In this document: positions 29,626-37,813 of the stretch, one piece after another
How the letters are laid out: each line of letters starts with the position of its first letter
Position numbering within the stretch: the stretch's first letter is position 1
Source of the DNA: Acidimicrobiales bacterium
GTDB lineage: Bacteria; Actinomycetota; Acidimicrobiia; Acidimicrobiales; Iamiaceae
Assembly: GCA_030447445.1 (NCBI GenBank)
Contig: JAUJOW010000003.1
Span: forward strand, 51,698-115,697
DNA: 64,000 nt
Reading direction: 5' to 3'
Notes under the pieces: model-generated
What the model was told of the DNA's origin: nothing
Database searches by the model: none
Seen by the model: only the letters and a program-made list of their open reading frames with translations
Program-made: the position numbers and the translations under genes

Positions 29626-30302
29626 CCAGAGTGCTGATCGCCGAGGACGAAGCCGGCATCGCCAGCTTCCTCGAGAAGGGCTTGGTGGCCAACGGCTTCT
29701 CGACCTGGACGGTCGCCGACGGCCATGCCGCCGCCCGCCTCGCCCGGGACGAGGACTTCGACCTGCTCATCCTCGACGTCGGCCTGCCGGGCATGGACGG
29801 GTTCCAGGTGCTGCGCCAGGTACGCACCCGAGGCGAGCACATGCCGATCATCGTGTTGACGGCCCGCGACGGGGTGGCCGACACGGTGGCCGGGCTCGAC
29901 GGCGGAGCCGACGACTACCTCACCAAGCCCTTCAGCTTCGAGGAGCTGCTGGCCCGGATCCGGGCCCGGACCCGGCCGGAACGCACACCGGAGCCCACCG
30001 TGCTCGACGGTGGCCGCATGCGCCTGGACCTGCGGACCCGGCGGGCCATCGTGGGCGACCGCACCATCGAGCTGTCGGCCCGGGAGTTCGCCCTCACCGA
30101 GACCTTCCTGCGCCACCGCGGGCAGGTGCTGAGCCGAGAACAGCTCCTGTCCCAGGTCTGGGGATACAGCTTCGAGGTCGGCTCCAACGTCGTCGAGGTC
30201 TACGTCGGCTACCTCCGTCGCAAGCTCGGCGAGGACCTCATCAGCACGGTCAGGGGGATGGGTTACCGCTACGACGGGGGTGAGCCGAGCGACACCACCT
30301 GA
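29622..30302 (+). CDS. OmpR/PhoB-type response regulator
   Basis: This 226-residue protein has a receiver domain with acidic pair EDE, phospho-acceptor Asp in LLILDVGLPGMDG, and Lys in YLTKPFSFEELL. A winged-helix DNA-binding domain follows (LSAREFALTETFLRHRGQVL, VEVYVGYLRRKLGEDLISTV, GMGYRYDGG). It starts with an ATG overlapping the kinase stop and is its cognate regulator. Targets cannot be read from the sequence. Confidence 0.94.
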   Translation: MTRVLIAEDEAGIASFLEKGLVANGFSTWTVADGHAAARLARDEDFDLLILDVGLPGMDGFQVLRQVRTRGEHMPIIVLTARDGVADTVAGLDGGADDYLTKPFSFEELLARIRARTRPERTPEPTVLDGGRMRLDLRTRRAIVGDRTIELSAREFALTETFLRHRGQVLSREQLLSQVWGYSFEVGSNVVEVYVGYLRRKLGEDLISTVRGMGYRYDGGEPSDTT

Positions 30303-30328
30303 TGGCCCGTCGAGCGCTCCCGGGGTCC

Positions 30329-30334
30329 TACCGT
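30329..30334 (+). promoter_or_regulatory. -10-like hexamer TACCGT, leaderless arrangement
   Basis: It lies 8 bases before the ATG of the DNA ligase gene and supports that start. Confidence 0.4.
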
Positions 30335-30342
30335 GGGCGTCG

Positions 30343-31425
30343 ATGCGCCTCCCGGTGATGCCCCCCGTCAAACCGATGCTGACCAAAGCCGTCGACGCCC
30401 TGCCCGACGCCCCGTCCGGCGACCTGCTCTTCGAGCCGAAGTGGGACGGCTTCCGGTGCATCGTGTTCCGCGACGGCGACGAGGTGGAGCTCGGCAGCCG
30501 GAACGAGCGGCCCCTCACCCGCTACTTCCCCGAGCTCGTCGAACCGTTGCGAGCAGCGCTCCCCGAGCGGTGCGTGGTCGACGGCGAGATCGTGGTGGCC
30601 ACCGGCGCCGGCCTCGACGTCGAGGCGCTCCAGCAGCGCATCCACCCGGCGGCATCGCGCATCGACCGGTTGGCGGTGGAGACGCCGGCCGCCTACGTCG
30701 CCTTCGACCTGCTCGCGCTCGACGACGAGTCACTCCTCGACGCGCCGCTGCGTGATCGCCGAGCCCGGCTGGCCGAGGCGCTCGCCGCCGCCCGGCCGCC
30801 GGTGCACCTCACCCCGGCCACCACCGACCGCGCGGTGGCCGGCGACTGGTTCGCCCGCTTCGAGGGGGCCGGGCTCGACGGGGTGGTGGCCAAACCCACC
30901 GGTGGCACCTACCAGCCCGACAAGCGGGTGCAGTTCAAGGTCAAGCACCAGCGCACCGCCGACTGCGTGGTCGCCGGCTTCCGCACCCACAAGGACGGCG
31001 AGGGCGTGGGGTCGTTGCTGCTCGGCCTGTACGACGACAACGGCCGGCTGCACCACATGGGGGTGGCGTCGTCGTTCAGCGCCGCCCGCCGGCGGGAGCT
31101 GAAGGACGAGCTCGCCCCGTACGCCCTCGACCCCGGCGGCGAGCACCCGTGGGCGGAGTGGGCCGAGGCGGCGGCCCACGCGTCGGGCGACCACGGCCGG
31201 ATGCCGGGAGCGCCGTCGCGGTGGAACGCCACCAAGGACCTGTCGTTCACGCCGCTGCGGCCCGACCTCGTGGCCGAGGTCGCCTACGAGCGGGTCGACG
31301 CCGGCCGGTTCCGCCACAGCGCCCGCCTGCTGCGCTGGCGGCCCGACCGCGACCCCGGGTCGTGCATGTTCGACCAGCTCGAGGTCACGCCTCCGGTCGA
31401 GCTGGCCCTCGTGTTCGGCGCCTGA
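30343..31425 (+). CDS. ATP-dependent DNA ligase, LigC-like
   Basis: This 360-residue ligase has an adenylation domain with the lysine motif FEPKWDGFRC (Lys33), motif III-like VAFDLLALDDESLLD, and motif IV GLDGVVAKP. Motif V is FKVKHQRTADCVV, and an OB-fold domain follows to the end. There is no polymerase or nuclease module, so it resembles mycobacterial LigC rather than LigD. LigC-type enzymes take part in excision repair or backup end joining. It ends 24 bases before the convergent dehydrogenase gene. Confidence 0.92.
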   Translation: MRLPVMPPVKPMLTKAVDALPDAPSGDLLFEPKWDGFRCIVFRDGDEVELGSRNERPLTRYFPELVEPLRAALPERCVVDGEIVVATGAGLDVEALQQRIHPAASRIDRLAVETPAAYVAFDLLALDDESLLDAPLRDRRARLAEALAAARPPVHLTPATTDRAVAGDWFARFEGAGLDGVVAKPTGGTYQPDKRVQFKVKHQRTADCVVAGFRTHKDGEGVGSLLLGLYDDNGRLHHMGVASSFSAARRRELKDELAPYALDPGGEHPWAEWAEAAAHASGDHGRMPGAPSRWNATKDLSFTPLRPDLVAEVAYERVDAGRFRHSARLLRWRPDRDPGSCMFDQLEVTPPVELALVFGA

Positions 31426-31449
31426 GCCGGGCCGGAACGCATCAGCGCG

Positions 31450-32604
31450 TCAGGTCGGCGTGACCTCGAGGATGACGTCGGTTCCACCACCGTTGGAGGT
31501 GGTGAGGTAGAGCTTGCCGCCGGGCCCGAGCTGCGCGGTTCGGAGCCGGCCGTACGTGCCCTTGAAGACGGTGGCGACGACGGACAGGTTGCGGTTGCCG
31601 TCGAGTCGCATGATGCGCAGCGACGAGTCCTTGAGGGCGGCCACGGCCAGCGTGCCGTCCCAGCCCTCCCACTGGCTGCCGGTGAGCCAGGTGGCCCCCG
31701 ATGTCGCCACGGTGGGAACTCCCGAGCTCCACCGGGCCCCCTTGGCATCGGGGAACTTCCTGAAGTCGGTCATCGGGACCGACTCGTTGTAGGTCCCGGG
31801 CACCGGGTCCCACCCGAAGTTCCCCACGATGCCCTCGTTGACCTCGTCGTCACGGTCGGGGCCGTGCTCGACGGTCCACATCGAGCCGTCCTGGGGTCGG
31901 AAGGCGACGCCCTGGACGTTGCGATGGCCCCAGGAGATCAGCCGCCGGGTGTTGGCGTTGGAGCTTGAGAAGAACGGGTTGCCCGACACGCCCTGGCCGG
32001 TGAACCGGTCCACCCGGAGGATCTTGCCGCCCAGGTTGGCGAGGTTCTGCGGGTTCGTGCCGGTGGCGGCGTCACCGGTGCCGATCCAGAGCCGGCCCTG
32101 GCTGTCGAAGCGCAGGCGACAGCCGCCGTGGCGGCCGCTCGTGATCGGCATGCCGGTCACGAGCGGCGGGAGGCGGTCGAGGACCCGGGCCCCGACCCGG
32201 AGGGTCCAGGGCACCACCCGGATGTCACGGGCGGCGCCGTTCGTCCACCCCTGGCAGGTGTAGACCCGGCGGTTGCTGTCGAAGGCGGGGTCGAAGACGA
32301 TGCCCATCAGACCGGTCTCGCCCGAGGCGAAGAGATCGGACAGGTCGGCGGCCACCGGGGCCACGCTGCCGTCGGGGTGGCGGACGCCGACCGCCCCGCC
32401 CCGCTGGGTGAAGAGCATCGTGCCGTTGGGGGCGAAGCTAAGGTCCCAGGGGATGTCGAGCCGGCTGGCCACCACCCGAACCGACAGCGACGGCGAGGTG
32501 CACCCCGAGAGGCCGAGGAGCGCAATGGCCACGGGCAGGGCCACCACGCTGGTGAGGAGCCGGGCCGGCCGGGAGCGGCGTCGCCGGGCGGGGGATGCGG
32601 TCAT
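31450..32604 (-). CDS. PQQ-dependent sugar dehydrogenase-like lipoprotein
   Basis: This 384-residue protein starts with a basic N-terminus, a hydrophobic segment and a lipobox (LLGLSGC). A six-bladed propeller of the glucose/sorbosone dehydrogenase (Asd-like) family follows: LDIPWDLSFAPNGTMLFTQR, GLMGIVFDPAF, ISWGHRNVQGVAFRPQDGSM and WTVEHGPDRDDEVNEG. The His and Arg around WGHRN match the active-site loop. It should act outside the membrane on a sugar, with PQQ as likely cofactor. The start overlaps the stop of the next upstream gene. Confidence 0.88.
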   Translation of the reverse strand: MTASPARRRRSRPARLLTSVVALPVAIALLGLSGCTSPSLSVRVVASRLDIPWDLSFAPNGTMLFTQRGGAVGVRHPDGSVAPVAADLSDLFASGETGLMGIVFDPAFDSNRRVYTCQGWTNGAARDIRVVPWTLRVGARVLDRLPPLVTGMPITSGRHGGCRLRFDSQGRLWIGTGDAATGTNPQNLANLGGKILRVDRFTGQGVSGNPFFSSSNANTRRLISWGHRNVQGVAFRPQDGSMWTVEHGPDRDDEVNEGIVGNFGWDPVPGTYNESVPMTDFRKFPDAKGARWSSGVPTVATSGATWLTGSQWEGWDGTLAVAALKDSSLRIMRLDGNRNLSVVATVFKGTYGRLRTAQLGPGGKLYLTTSNGGGTDVILEVTPT

Positions 32605-33185
32605 GGGCCGGTCTCCTCCTGGACCAGGGTGCGATCGGGATCCTGTGCGGGTGCGACGGGTCCGGGAGGACGGGTGTAGGGGCCCGGCGGGTAGGAGGCG
32701 GCTGGCCCGGGTTCGGCGTAGGCGCCACGGACGGGAGCGCGGGAGGTGGCGGCGAGCAGGGCGGTGAGCAGCAGCACGCCGATCCACAGCACCGCCTGGG
32801 CCCGACCGACGAGGAACCAGGGCTGGTACTCGCGCACCCAGTCCGGCGGGGCCTGGTCGAAGGACCCGACCGGCCAGATCAGCGACGGCACGTACAGCAC
32901 CGCCAAGCCGACGGCGGCCAGGGCGACCAGGACCCGCCCGGCCCGCAGACCGGACATGCCGACCAGGGCCACGACGACGACCACCAGGAACACGGCGTCA
33001 CGGGTGACGGCTTGGAGGACGGGCTGGGAACCTTCGGCACCGTCACGGATCCAGAACAGGGCGCGGAGCACGCTCTCGGCCTGGTCGCCGAAGGAGCCCC
33101 GCTCGTAGGTGAAGCGGCCGAGCTGGGTGTCGATGACGCTGAGGAGGGGGGCCAGGAGCAGTGCGCCTGCCGCTCGTACCCGCAT
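32601..33185 (-). CDS. Integral membrane protein of unknown function
   Basis: This 194-residue protein has about four hydrophobic helices (AGALLLAPLLSVIDTQLG, VFLVVVVVALVGMSGL, VLVALAAVGLAVLYV, AQAVLWIGVLLLTALLAA). A Pro-rich cytoplasmic or outer tail follows. It starts with ATG after a GGGGGAGG ribosome site, and a TAGGGT hexamer lies further upstream. It overlaps the dehydrogenase lipoprotein gene by four bases and is probably co-expressed with it. Confidence 0.7.
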   Translation of the reverse strand: MRVRAAGALLLAPLLSVIDTQLGRFTYERGSFGDQAESVLRALFWIRDGAEGSQPVLQAVTRDAVFLVVVVVALVGMSGLRAGRVLVALAAVGLAVLYVPSLIWPVGSFDQAPPDWVREYQPWFLVGRAQAVLWIGVLLLTALLAATSRAPVRGAYAEPGPAASYPPGPYTRPPGPVAPAQDPDRTLVQEETGP

Positions 33186-33519
33186 GACCGACCTCCCCCG
33201 TTCGACGCGCCAACCACCCTACCGATGGTCGCCAGGACGCTCTTGGTGTTGAGGAGGGGCTAGTCCGACAAATGGCACGACCGGGCTATGGCCGTCGCTG
33301 TCTCTTTCGCGCCATTGTCTCGGTACTGCAGCGAGCGCGAGACACCACAGCCTTCCGCCACGCATCTCGCTCGTGCAGGTTCTGCGGCCTGGATCGGGGG
33401 ACTCGGGCCGCTGACGGCCGACGGCGGGAGCCCGCTCCCGCCGGTCGGCCTCGCGTGCGGGGACCACCACGGCGGTGGCCCGGAGCCCGGGAGGGGGCTC
33501 GGGGCCGCCAGCCGGTCCC
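33186..33519. other. Non-coding gap of about 330 bases
   Basis: The gap separates two leftward genes. A leftward TAGGGT hexamer lies near 33220 and a ribosome site near 33190, both for the membrane protein gene. No RNA gene, repeat or family-like reading frame is seen in the rest. Confidence 0.5.
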
Positions 33520-34404
33520 TCAACCCTCGCCGGCCCGAGCGGCGGCGAGGGCCTCGGCCCGTCGCGCCAGGGCGGGGGCGTCGAGCGCGTCGCAGAGTGC
33601 CTCGAACCCGTCGGTCGGGCCTCGCCATTCCAGCTCATCCACGTCGTCGGCCACCGGGGCGTCCCGCTCGAGGGTGGCGATCCGCCGGAACAGCAGGGCC
33701 AGGTCGAGGTGGTCCCGGAGCGTCACGGCCAGCCGGCCGGCGGCCCGCACGTCGACCCCCCAGTCCACCGCCGTGGCCGGCACGGCCTCGAGGTGGTGCC
33801 ACCGGTCGAGCACGGCGGCGGCCGACCGCGCCCCCCACCCGGGCAGGCCGGGGAAGCCGTCGGCGCTGTCGCCGACGAGGGCCAGGTAGTCGGGGATCGA
33901 AGCCGGTTCTATGCCGAACTTGGCCCGGACGCCATCGGCATCGAGGACGGTGCGGCGGCGACGGTCGAGCTGGACGACCTTCCCGCCCACGCACTGCCCG
34001 AGGTCCTTGTCGGGCGTGCAGATCAGCACCTGCTCGACCCGCTCGTCGGCGGCGGCCAGGGCGGCGGCGGCGGACAGGGCGTCGTCGGCCTCGTACTCCA
34101 CCATGGGCCACACGACGAACCCCGCCGCCACCAACGCCTCCTCGACGAGCGGGAACTGGGCCAGGAGTGTGGGGTCGACGCCCTCCCCCGTCTTGTACCC
34201 GGCCCACAGGTCGTTGCGGAACGACTCGATGACGTGATCGGTGGCCACGCCCAGGTGGGTGGCCCCCTCCTCGACCATGTTGAGGACCGAGCCCACCACG
34301 CCCCTGGTGGCGGCCACCTCCCGGCCGTCGCCGGTGACGTGGGAGGGCACCGCGAAGTGGTGTCGGAAGAGCTCGTAGGTGCCGTCGACGAGGTGCACCC
34401 GCAT
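33520..34404 (-). CDS. 5'-3' exonuclease (DNA polymerase I N-domain family)
   Basis: This 294-residue protein matches the FEN-like nuclease family. It starts MRVHLVDGTYELFRHHFA, contains VEYEADDALSAAAALAAA and VLICTPDKDLGQCV (clustered acidic metal ligands), and has the helix-hairpin-helix IPDYLALVGDSADGFPGLPG. There is no polymerase domain. It should remove RNA primers or flaps as a stand-alone enzyme. A TAGCGT hexamer lies 8 bases before the ATG. The gene is divergent from a HepT-like gene. Confidence 0.92.
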   Translation of the reverse strand: MRVHLVDGTYELFRHHFAVPSHVTGDGREVAATRGVVGSVLNMVEEGATHLGVATDHVIESFRNDLWAGYKTGEGVDPTLLAQFPLVEEALVAAGFVVWPMVEYEADDALSAAAALAAADERVEQVLICTPDKDLGQCVGGKVVQLDRRRRTVLDADGVRAKFGIEPASIPDYLALVGDSADGFPGLPGWGARSAAAVLDRWHHLEAVPATAVDWGVDVRAAGRLAVTLRDHLDLALLFRRIATLERDAPVADDVDELEWRGPTDGFEALCDALDAPALARRAEALAAARAGEG

Positions 34405-34412
34405 GGGCTCGC

Positions 34413-34418
34413 ACGCTA
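34413..34418 (-). promoter_or_regulatory. -10-like hexamer TAGCGT before the exonuclease gene
   Basis: It lies 8 bases before the ATG at 34404. A second, oppositely directed TAGCGT lies at 34451, giving a compact pair of divergent leaderless promoters. Confidence 0.45.
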
Positions 34419-34450
34419 CGCCGCTGTGCCGGCGCTCCTCTCCCGACGGG

Positions 34451-34456
34451 TAGCGT
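34451..34456 (+). promoter_or_regulatory. -10-like hexamer TAGCGT before the HepT-like gene
   Basis: It lies 6 bases before the ATG at 34463. Confidence 0.45.
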
Positions 34457-34462
34457 GCGGCC

Positions 34463-34771
34463 ATGGACCCGGCCGACAACGAACGGGCCGAGGTCATCAT
34501 GGCCGCCGCCGAGCGCGTCGCCGCCGTGGTGGCCGACGGCGAGGAGGCGTTGCAGCGGAGCCCGGACCGCCAGCGGGAGCTGTGCGAGCTGGTGGAACTG
34601 ATCGGTGGCGCCGCCGCCGGCATGGGTGAGGAGGGGCGGGGCAACCGACCCGACGTCGACTGGGCAGCGGCGGCCCGGCTGGCCGACCCGGTCACCGACC
34701 CCGGTGAGCTGTGGCACCGGGCCTCGGTGCAGGTTCCCGGGCTGGCTCGCGAGATCGCCACCCAAGCCTGA
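34463..34771 (+). CDS. HepT/DUF86-like small protein lacking the RNase motif
   Basis: This 102-residue helical protein aligns by pattern with HepT toxins. An N-terminal helix (ERAEVIMAAAERVAAVVADG) comes first, then ELCELVELIGGAAAGMGEEG (HepT: LEIIGEAA), RPDVDWAAAARLAD (HepT: HPEVPWREIAGMR) and ELWHRASVQVPGLAREI. The R-x4-H-x-Y active-site stretch that normally follows the WxxIAGxR segment is missing, with only DPVTDPGE in its place. It may therefore be catalytically dead. No MntA-type partner is adjacent; vapBC follows 47 bases later. The family assignment is tentative. Confidence 0.5.
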   Translation: MDPADNERAEVIMAAAERVAAVVADGEEALQRSPDRQRELCELVELIGGAAAGMGEEGRGNRPDVDWAAAARLADPVTDPGELWHRASVQVPGLAREIATQA

Positions 34772-34805
34772 GTCGCAGCCGCTCCTGATGATGCCGGTGA
34801 CGCGG

Positions 34806-34811
34806 TAGGCT
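34806..34811 (+). promoter_or_regulatory. -10-like hexamer TAGGCT before vapB
   Basis: It lies 7 bases before the ATG at 34819. This is a leaderless arrangement at a site where VapB/VapC autoregulation would act. Confidence 0.4.
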
Positions 34812-34818
34812 ACTCATC

Positions 34819-35076
34819 ATGCGCACCACGGTCGCCATCGACGACGAGCTGCTGGCGGCGGCCAAGCACCGGGCCCGCCTCCGCGGCGAGACCCTCGGCC
34901 AAGTGGTCGAGGCCGCCCTCCGTCGGGAACTGGCAGCCAACGGCGCGCCCGGCGAGGCGCCGCCGATCCCGGTGTTCACCGGTGGCACGGGACCACGTCG
35001 TGGCATCGACCTCGAGTCCAACCGGGCGCTGCACGAGGCTCTCGACGACGACCTCGACCTCGATCGCCGACGCTGA
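34819..35076 (+). CDS. vapB: VapB-type ribbon-helix-helix antitoxin
   Basis: This 85-residue protein begins [20 protein letters not shown], the beta strand and helix of a ribbon-helix-helix DNA-binding domain. The helix [17 protein letters not shown] follows. A flexible acidic tail ([13 protein letters not shown]) should wrap around the toxin. It neutralises VapC and represses the operon with it. It ends 3 bases before the toxin GTG, the usual coupling. Confidence 0.85.
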   Translation: MRTTVAIDDELLAAAKHRARLRGETLGQVVEAALRRELAANGAPGEAPPIPVFTGGTGPRRGIDLESNRALHEALDDDLDLDRRR

Positions 35077-35079
35077 GGG

Positions 35080-35508
35080 GTGCTCGTCCTCGACGTCAAC
35101 GTCGTGCTGGCCGCCCACCGTGGCGACCACCCCCGCCATGACGTGGTCCGACGGTGGTTCGACGCGCTGGTCGCCACCGACGGCGATTTCGGGGTTCCCG
35201 ACACGGTGTGGGCGTCGTTCCTCCGCCTCGCCACCAACCGCCGCATCTTCGTCGTGCCCACCCCCCTCGGGGAAGCCTTCGCCTTCATCGCAGCCACCAT
35301 CGCGCAGGGCCGCCATCTCCCCGTCCATCCCGGTCCCCGCCACCTCACCCTCGTCCGTCGGCTCTGCGAGGAGGCCGACGCCACCGGCGACCTCGTGCCT
35401 GACGCCGTGCTCGGCGCCATCGCCCTCGAACACGGCGCGACGGTGGCAACCCTCGACCGGGACTTCAGCCGCTTCTCATCGGTCCGCCACCTGCGCCCCG
35501 AAGGGTGA
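35080..35508 (+). CDS. vapC: VapC-type PIN-domain ribonuclease toxin
   Basis: This 142-residue protein is a PIN domain. The N-terminal Asp is in [13 protein letters not shown]. The middle segment [18 protein letters not shown] belongs to the subfamily that carries SxFLR where others have an acidic residue. [20 protein letters not shown] and [17 protein letters not shown] supply the remaining acidic residues. It should cleave RNA, often tRNA, when VapB is degraded. All blocks are in frame, so the system may be functional. Confidence 0.88.
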   Translation: MLVLDVNVVLAAHRGDHPRHDVVRRWFDALVATDGDFGVPDTVWASFLRLATNRRIFVVPTPLGEAFAFIAATIAQGRHLPVHPGPRHLTLVRRLCEEADATGDLVPDAVLGAIALEHGATVATLDRDFSRFSSVRHLRPEG

Positions 35509-35514
35509 CCAGAC

Positions 35515-35745
35515 GCCGGGCGGTTACTCCTCGACCAGCTCATGAGCGTCCCGAAGGCCGTCTTGGGATGGATGAAGGCCACCGTCGTGCCCCGGACCCC
35601 GGACGGGGGGCGTCGTCGATCACCCGACCCCCGTTGTCCTTCACGGATTGGAGGGCGACGGCGCAGTCCGCCACCCGGTAGGCGATGTGGTGGATGCCTT
35701 CGCCCTTGCGCTCGAGGTACCTGGCCACCGGGGAGTCGTCGCTGG
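35515..35745 (-). pseudogene. Duplicated 3' fragment of the methylmalonyl-CoA epimerase gene
   Basis: The reverse strand encodes SDDSPVARYLERKGEGIHHI and the following epimerase residues up to RVIDDAPRPGS, the same as the intact gene at 37814. Bases 35558-35745 match 37849-38037 with a single missing G near 35596. Bases 35515-35557 are homologous but carry several mismatches and another missing base. The first half of the gene is absent. The fragment is joined in frame to the end of a broken membrane protein gene at 35746. Confidence 0.88.
35558..35745 (+). repeat. 188-base direct repeat, left copy
   Basis: Nearly identical to 37849-38037, in the same orientation. The only difference seen is one deleted G. 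The two copies flank a segment of about 2.1 kb. Confidence 0.9.
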
Positions 35746-36612
35746 CCGCCGTGAATGTGAGCGGCACGAGGGCGGCGACGGCCACCGCAGGCGGGATCCC
35801 TCCCTCGCCGGGACCGGCGGCGGCGGCCAGGCGCACCAGCCGGGCAGCCGGCCATCGCAGCACCCCACGCCAACCCCGCTGCCACACCGGGAAGCGGGCC
35901 TGCCCAGCGGCGCGCAGAAGCGGCACCCAGGGGCGAGACCGGGGAAGGTCCAACGCCAACTGGCGACGGAGGACGAGGACGGTACGAAGGTCCTGGAGGG
36001 TCACGGCGAACCTGAGCTGGCCGACCAGCGACGTGCGCCGTTCAGCCTCCTCGAGCGACACGCCGGCCACTCCGGTCAGCCCGACGGCGACGAGAGCTCC
36101 GGCGGCGGCCAGCGCCACCAGATCGACGGGACGGACATCGAGCGGCCACAGTGCCAGTCCACCGACCAACGAGGTCGGCGAGGGAGCCGCCGGCCGGACG
36201 CCACGAGGGCGGTGCCCACCCCCAACCCGGTGACGGTGACGGCGTACAGGGCTCCGGCGGCCACCCACTCAACCGCCGCCGCCGGCAACCGGCGACCGGC
36301 GAACTGGCCGGTGGTCGCTCCCACCGCACCGGCGGCGAACACCGCGAAGCGGAGCTGGCGGCGGGCCGGCGGGCGTAGCGCCCGTCCCGGTCGACGGGGG
36401 CGAGGAGCACGCGACGAACCTGGCCGCTTCCACCGCCAGCGGCCGGCTCGGCTGCCCGACCGCAGCCCGACGGCGACGGCCACGGCGGCGACCACCCCGA
36501 GCACGGCGGGGCAGTCGGCCCGCACGTCGGTGACGGCGGCGGCGTCGAGGCGCCGTCGCCGATGACGGTGGGACACGGCCAGCACGCCGGCAGCGAGAGC
36601 CAACCCGGTCAC
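35746..36612 (-). pseudogene. Multi-helix membrane protein, frameshifted and truncated
   Basis: Blocks in several frames give one membrane protein. VTGLALAAGVLAVSHRHRRR, then a helix (AVLGVVAAVAVAVGLRSGSR), then RRVLLAPVDRDGRYARRPA in a second frame, QLRFAVFAAGAVGATTGQFA back in the first, and VDLVALAAAGALVAVGLTGV with RTSLVGQLRFAVTLQDLRTV in a third. The end is cut at 35746 where epimerase sequence begins. At least three indels plus a terminal truncation are needed. The family is not recognised beyond being a large actinobacterial membrane protein. Confidence 0.65.
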
Positions 36613-36821
36613 GTAGACTGGTAGAGGGCGTTCGATCCAGTGGATGGCGGCACCCGATGGCGGCGCCGGGCACCCCGGAGGTCCTCGACGACCGTGGCGG
36701 AGATCGGTAGGGCGACGGGCACGGCCGCTGACTACGTCGCTCCAGGAACCCGTCGTCGCCGCCGACTGACCCGCTCACCCGGCCAACCGGTGGCGCGGCT
36801 GGTCGACCCGTTCGCCGCCCG

Positions 36822-37736
36822 TCAGTCCAGATTGAGCTCCTCGAGAACGGCCCGCAGCTCGGGATCGTCGTCGACATCGGTGACCTGGGCGGCGGGCGGC
36901 GGCTCCACGTCGACCTCGGCTCCGAAGTCGTCGAGGGTCAGATCCCACTCGATCGTGATCTCCGCATCGAGGTCCCCGTCGATCGGGTCGGCGGGACGGA
37001 CCTCACCCCTGAGGTGCAGGCGCCGCACCCGGCCGTCGCCGTCGATGGCGACCTCACCGGTGACCTCGAGCTGGGAGTCGCCGGTGGCCCGGATCAGGTC
37101 GGCCACCGCCGCCCGGCGTTCGGCCGGGGCCCGGTCGACGACGTCGTCGGCGGCGGTGAACGTGAAGGTCCGCACCGGCACGCCTGCGACCCGGTCGGTG
37201 CCCTTCCCCCGCACGTCGGTCGCCCCGCGGAGGTAGTAGAGGAGGTCGTAGGGCACGTCGCGCTCGAAGTCGAAGTCGATCCCGGCCACGTCGTCCGCCT
37301 TGGTGACATGGATCCACGACACGCCCTCCGGCAATGCCTCGGTGGCGGCGCCCTCGAGCTTGAGCCAGGCGTCGTCTCGGTCGAGGCGCAGCTTCACCCC
37401 TCGATCGGTGGAGGTGAGGTCGACCTCGATCCTCGGGACCTTCCGGTCGACGGCTCCGGCCACGCCGAGCCGCTCCGGTCCCGTCGGGGCGTCGACGGTG
37501 GCCTCGGCCTCGAACGACGAGCGAGGCTGGGTGGTCGTCGTCCGGAGCGCCCGTTCGAGCGCCTCGACGGCGGCCTCGCCCGAGACTGGGGGTGGGGCCT
37601 CGGTGGGCTCGTCCCCGGCGCCAGCCGAGCCGTCGTTGGTGACCCCACAGGCCGGGGCGGCGAGGAGGACGGCACCGACAAGGGCGGCGGTGAGGCGGCG
37701 GCGTGACCGGACGGGCGCTGCGGTGGTGATGGGCAT
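36822..37736 (-). CDS. LppX/LprG-like putative lipoprotein
   Basis: This 304-residue protein has a basic N-terminus, a hydrophobic signal and the lipobox LLAAPACG. A beta-rich domain follows: SSFEAEATVDAPTGPERLGV, VKLRLDRDDAWLKLEGAATE, VRTFTFTAADDVVDRAPAER and a C-terminal strand pair with acidic tail. The overall pattern resembles lipid-carrier lipoproteins of the LppX/LolA-like kind, but the match is by pattern only. It lies inside the segment flanked by the 188-base repeats and is intact. Confidence 0.6.
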   Translation of the reverse strand: MPITTAAPVRSRRRLTAALVGAVLLAAPACGVTNDGSAGAGDEPTEAPPPVSGEAAVEALERALRTTTTQPRSSFEAEATVDAPTGPERLGVAGAVDRKVPRIEVDLTSTDRGVKLRLDRDDAWLKLEGAATEALPEGVSWIHVTKADDVAGIDFDFERDVPYDLLYYLRGATDVRGKGTDRVAGVPVRTFTFTAADDVVDRAPAERRAAVADLIRATGDSQLEVTGEVAIDGDGRVRRLHLRGEVRPADPIDGDLDAEITIEWDLTLDDFGAEVDVEPPPAAQVTDVDDDPELRAVLEELNLD

Positions 37737-37813
37737 GGTGTGATCCTGCCCAACCTTCCCCGAGAGCCCACGGGGAGGCGTCCCCCATCGGCCCGACCGG
37801 TCACCGCCGGGCG

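Noticed and set aside
35540-36268. A single hybrid gene: membrane protein fused to an epimerase domain
   Set aside because: The epimerase part is an exact partial copy of mce with a frameshift near 35596, and the membrane part has several frameshifts. A functional fusion is unlikely.
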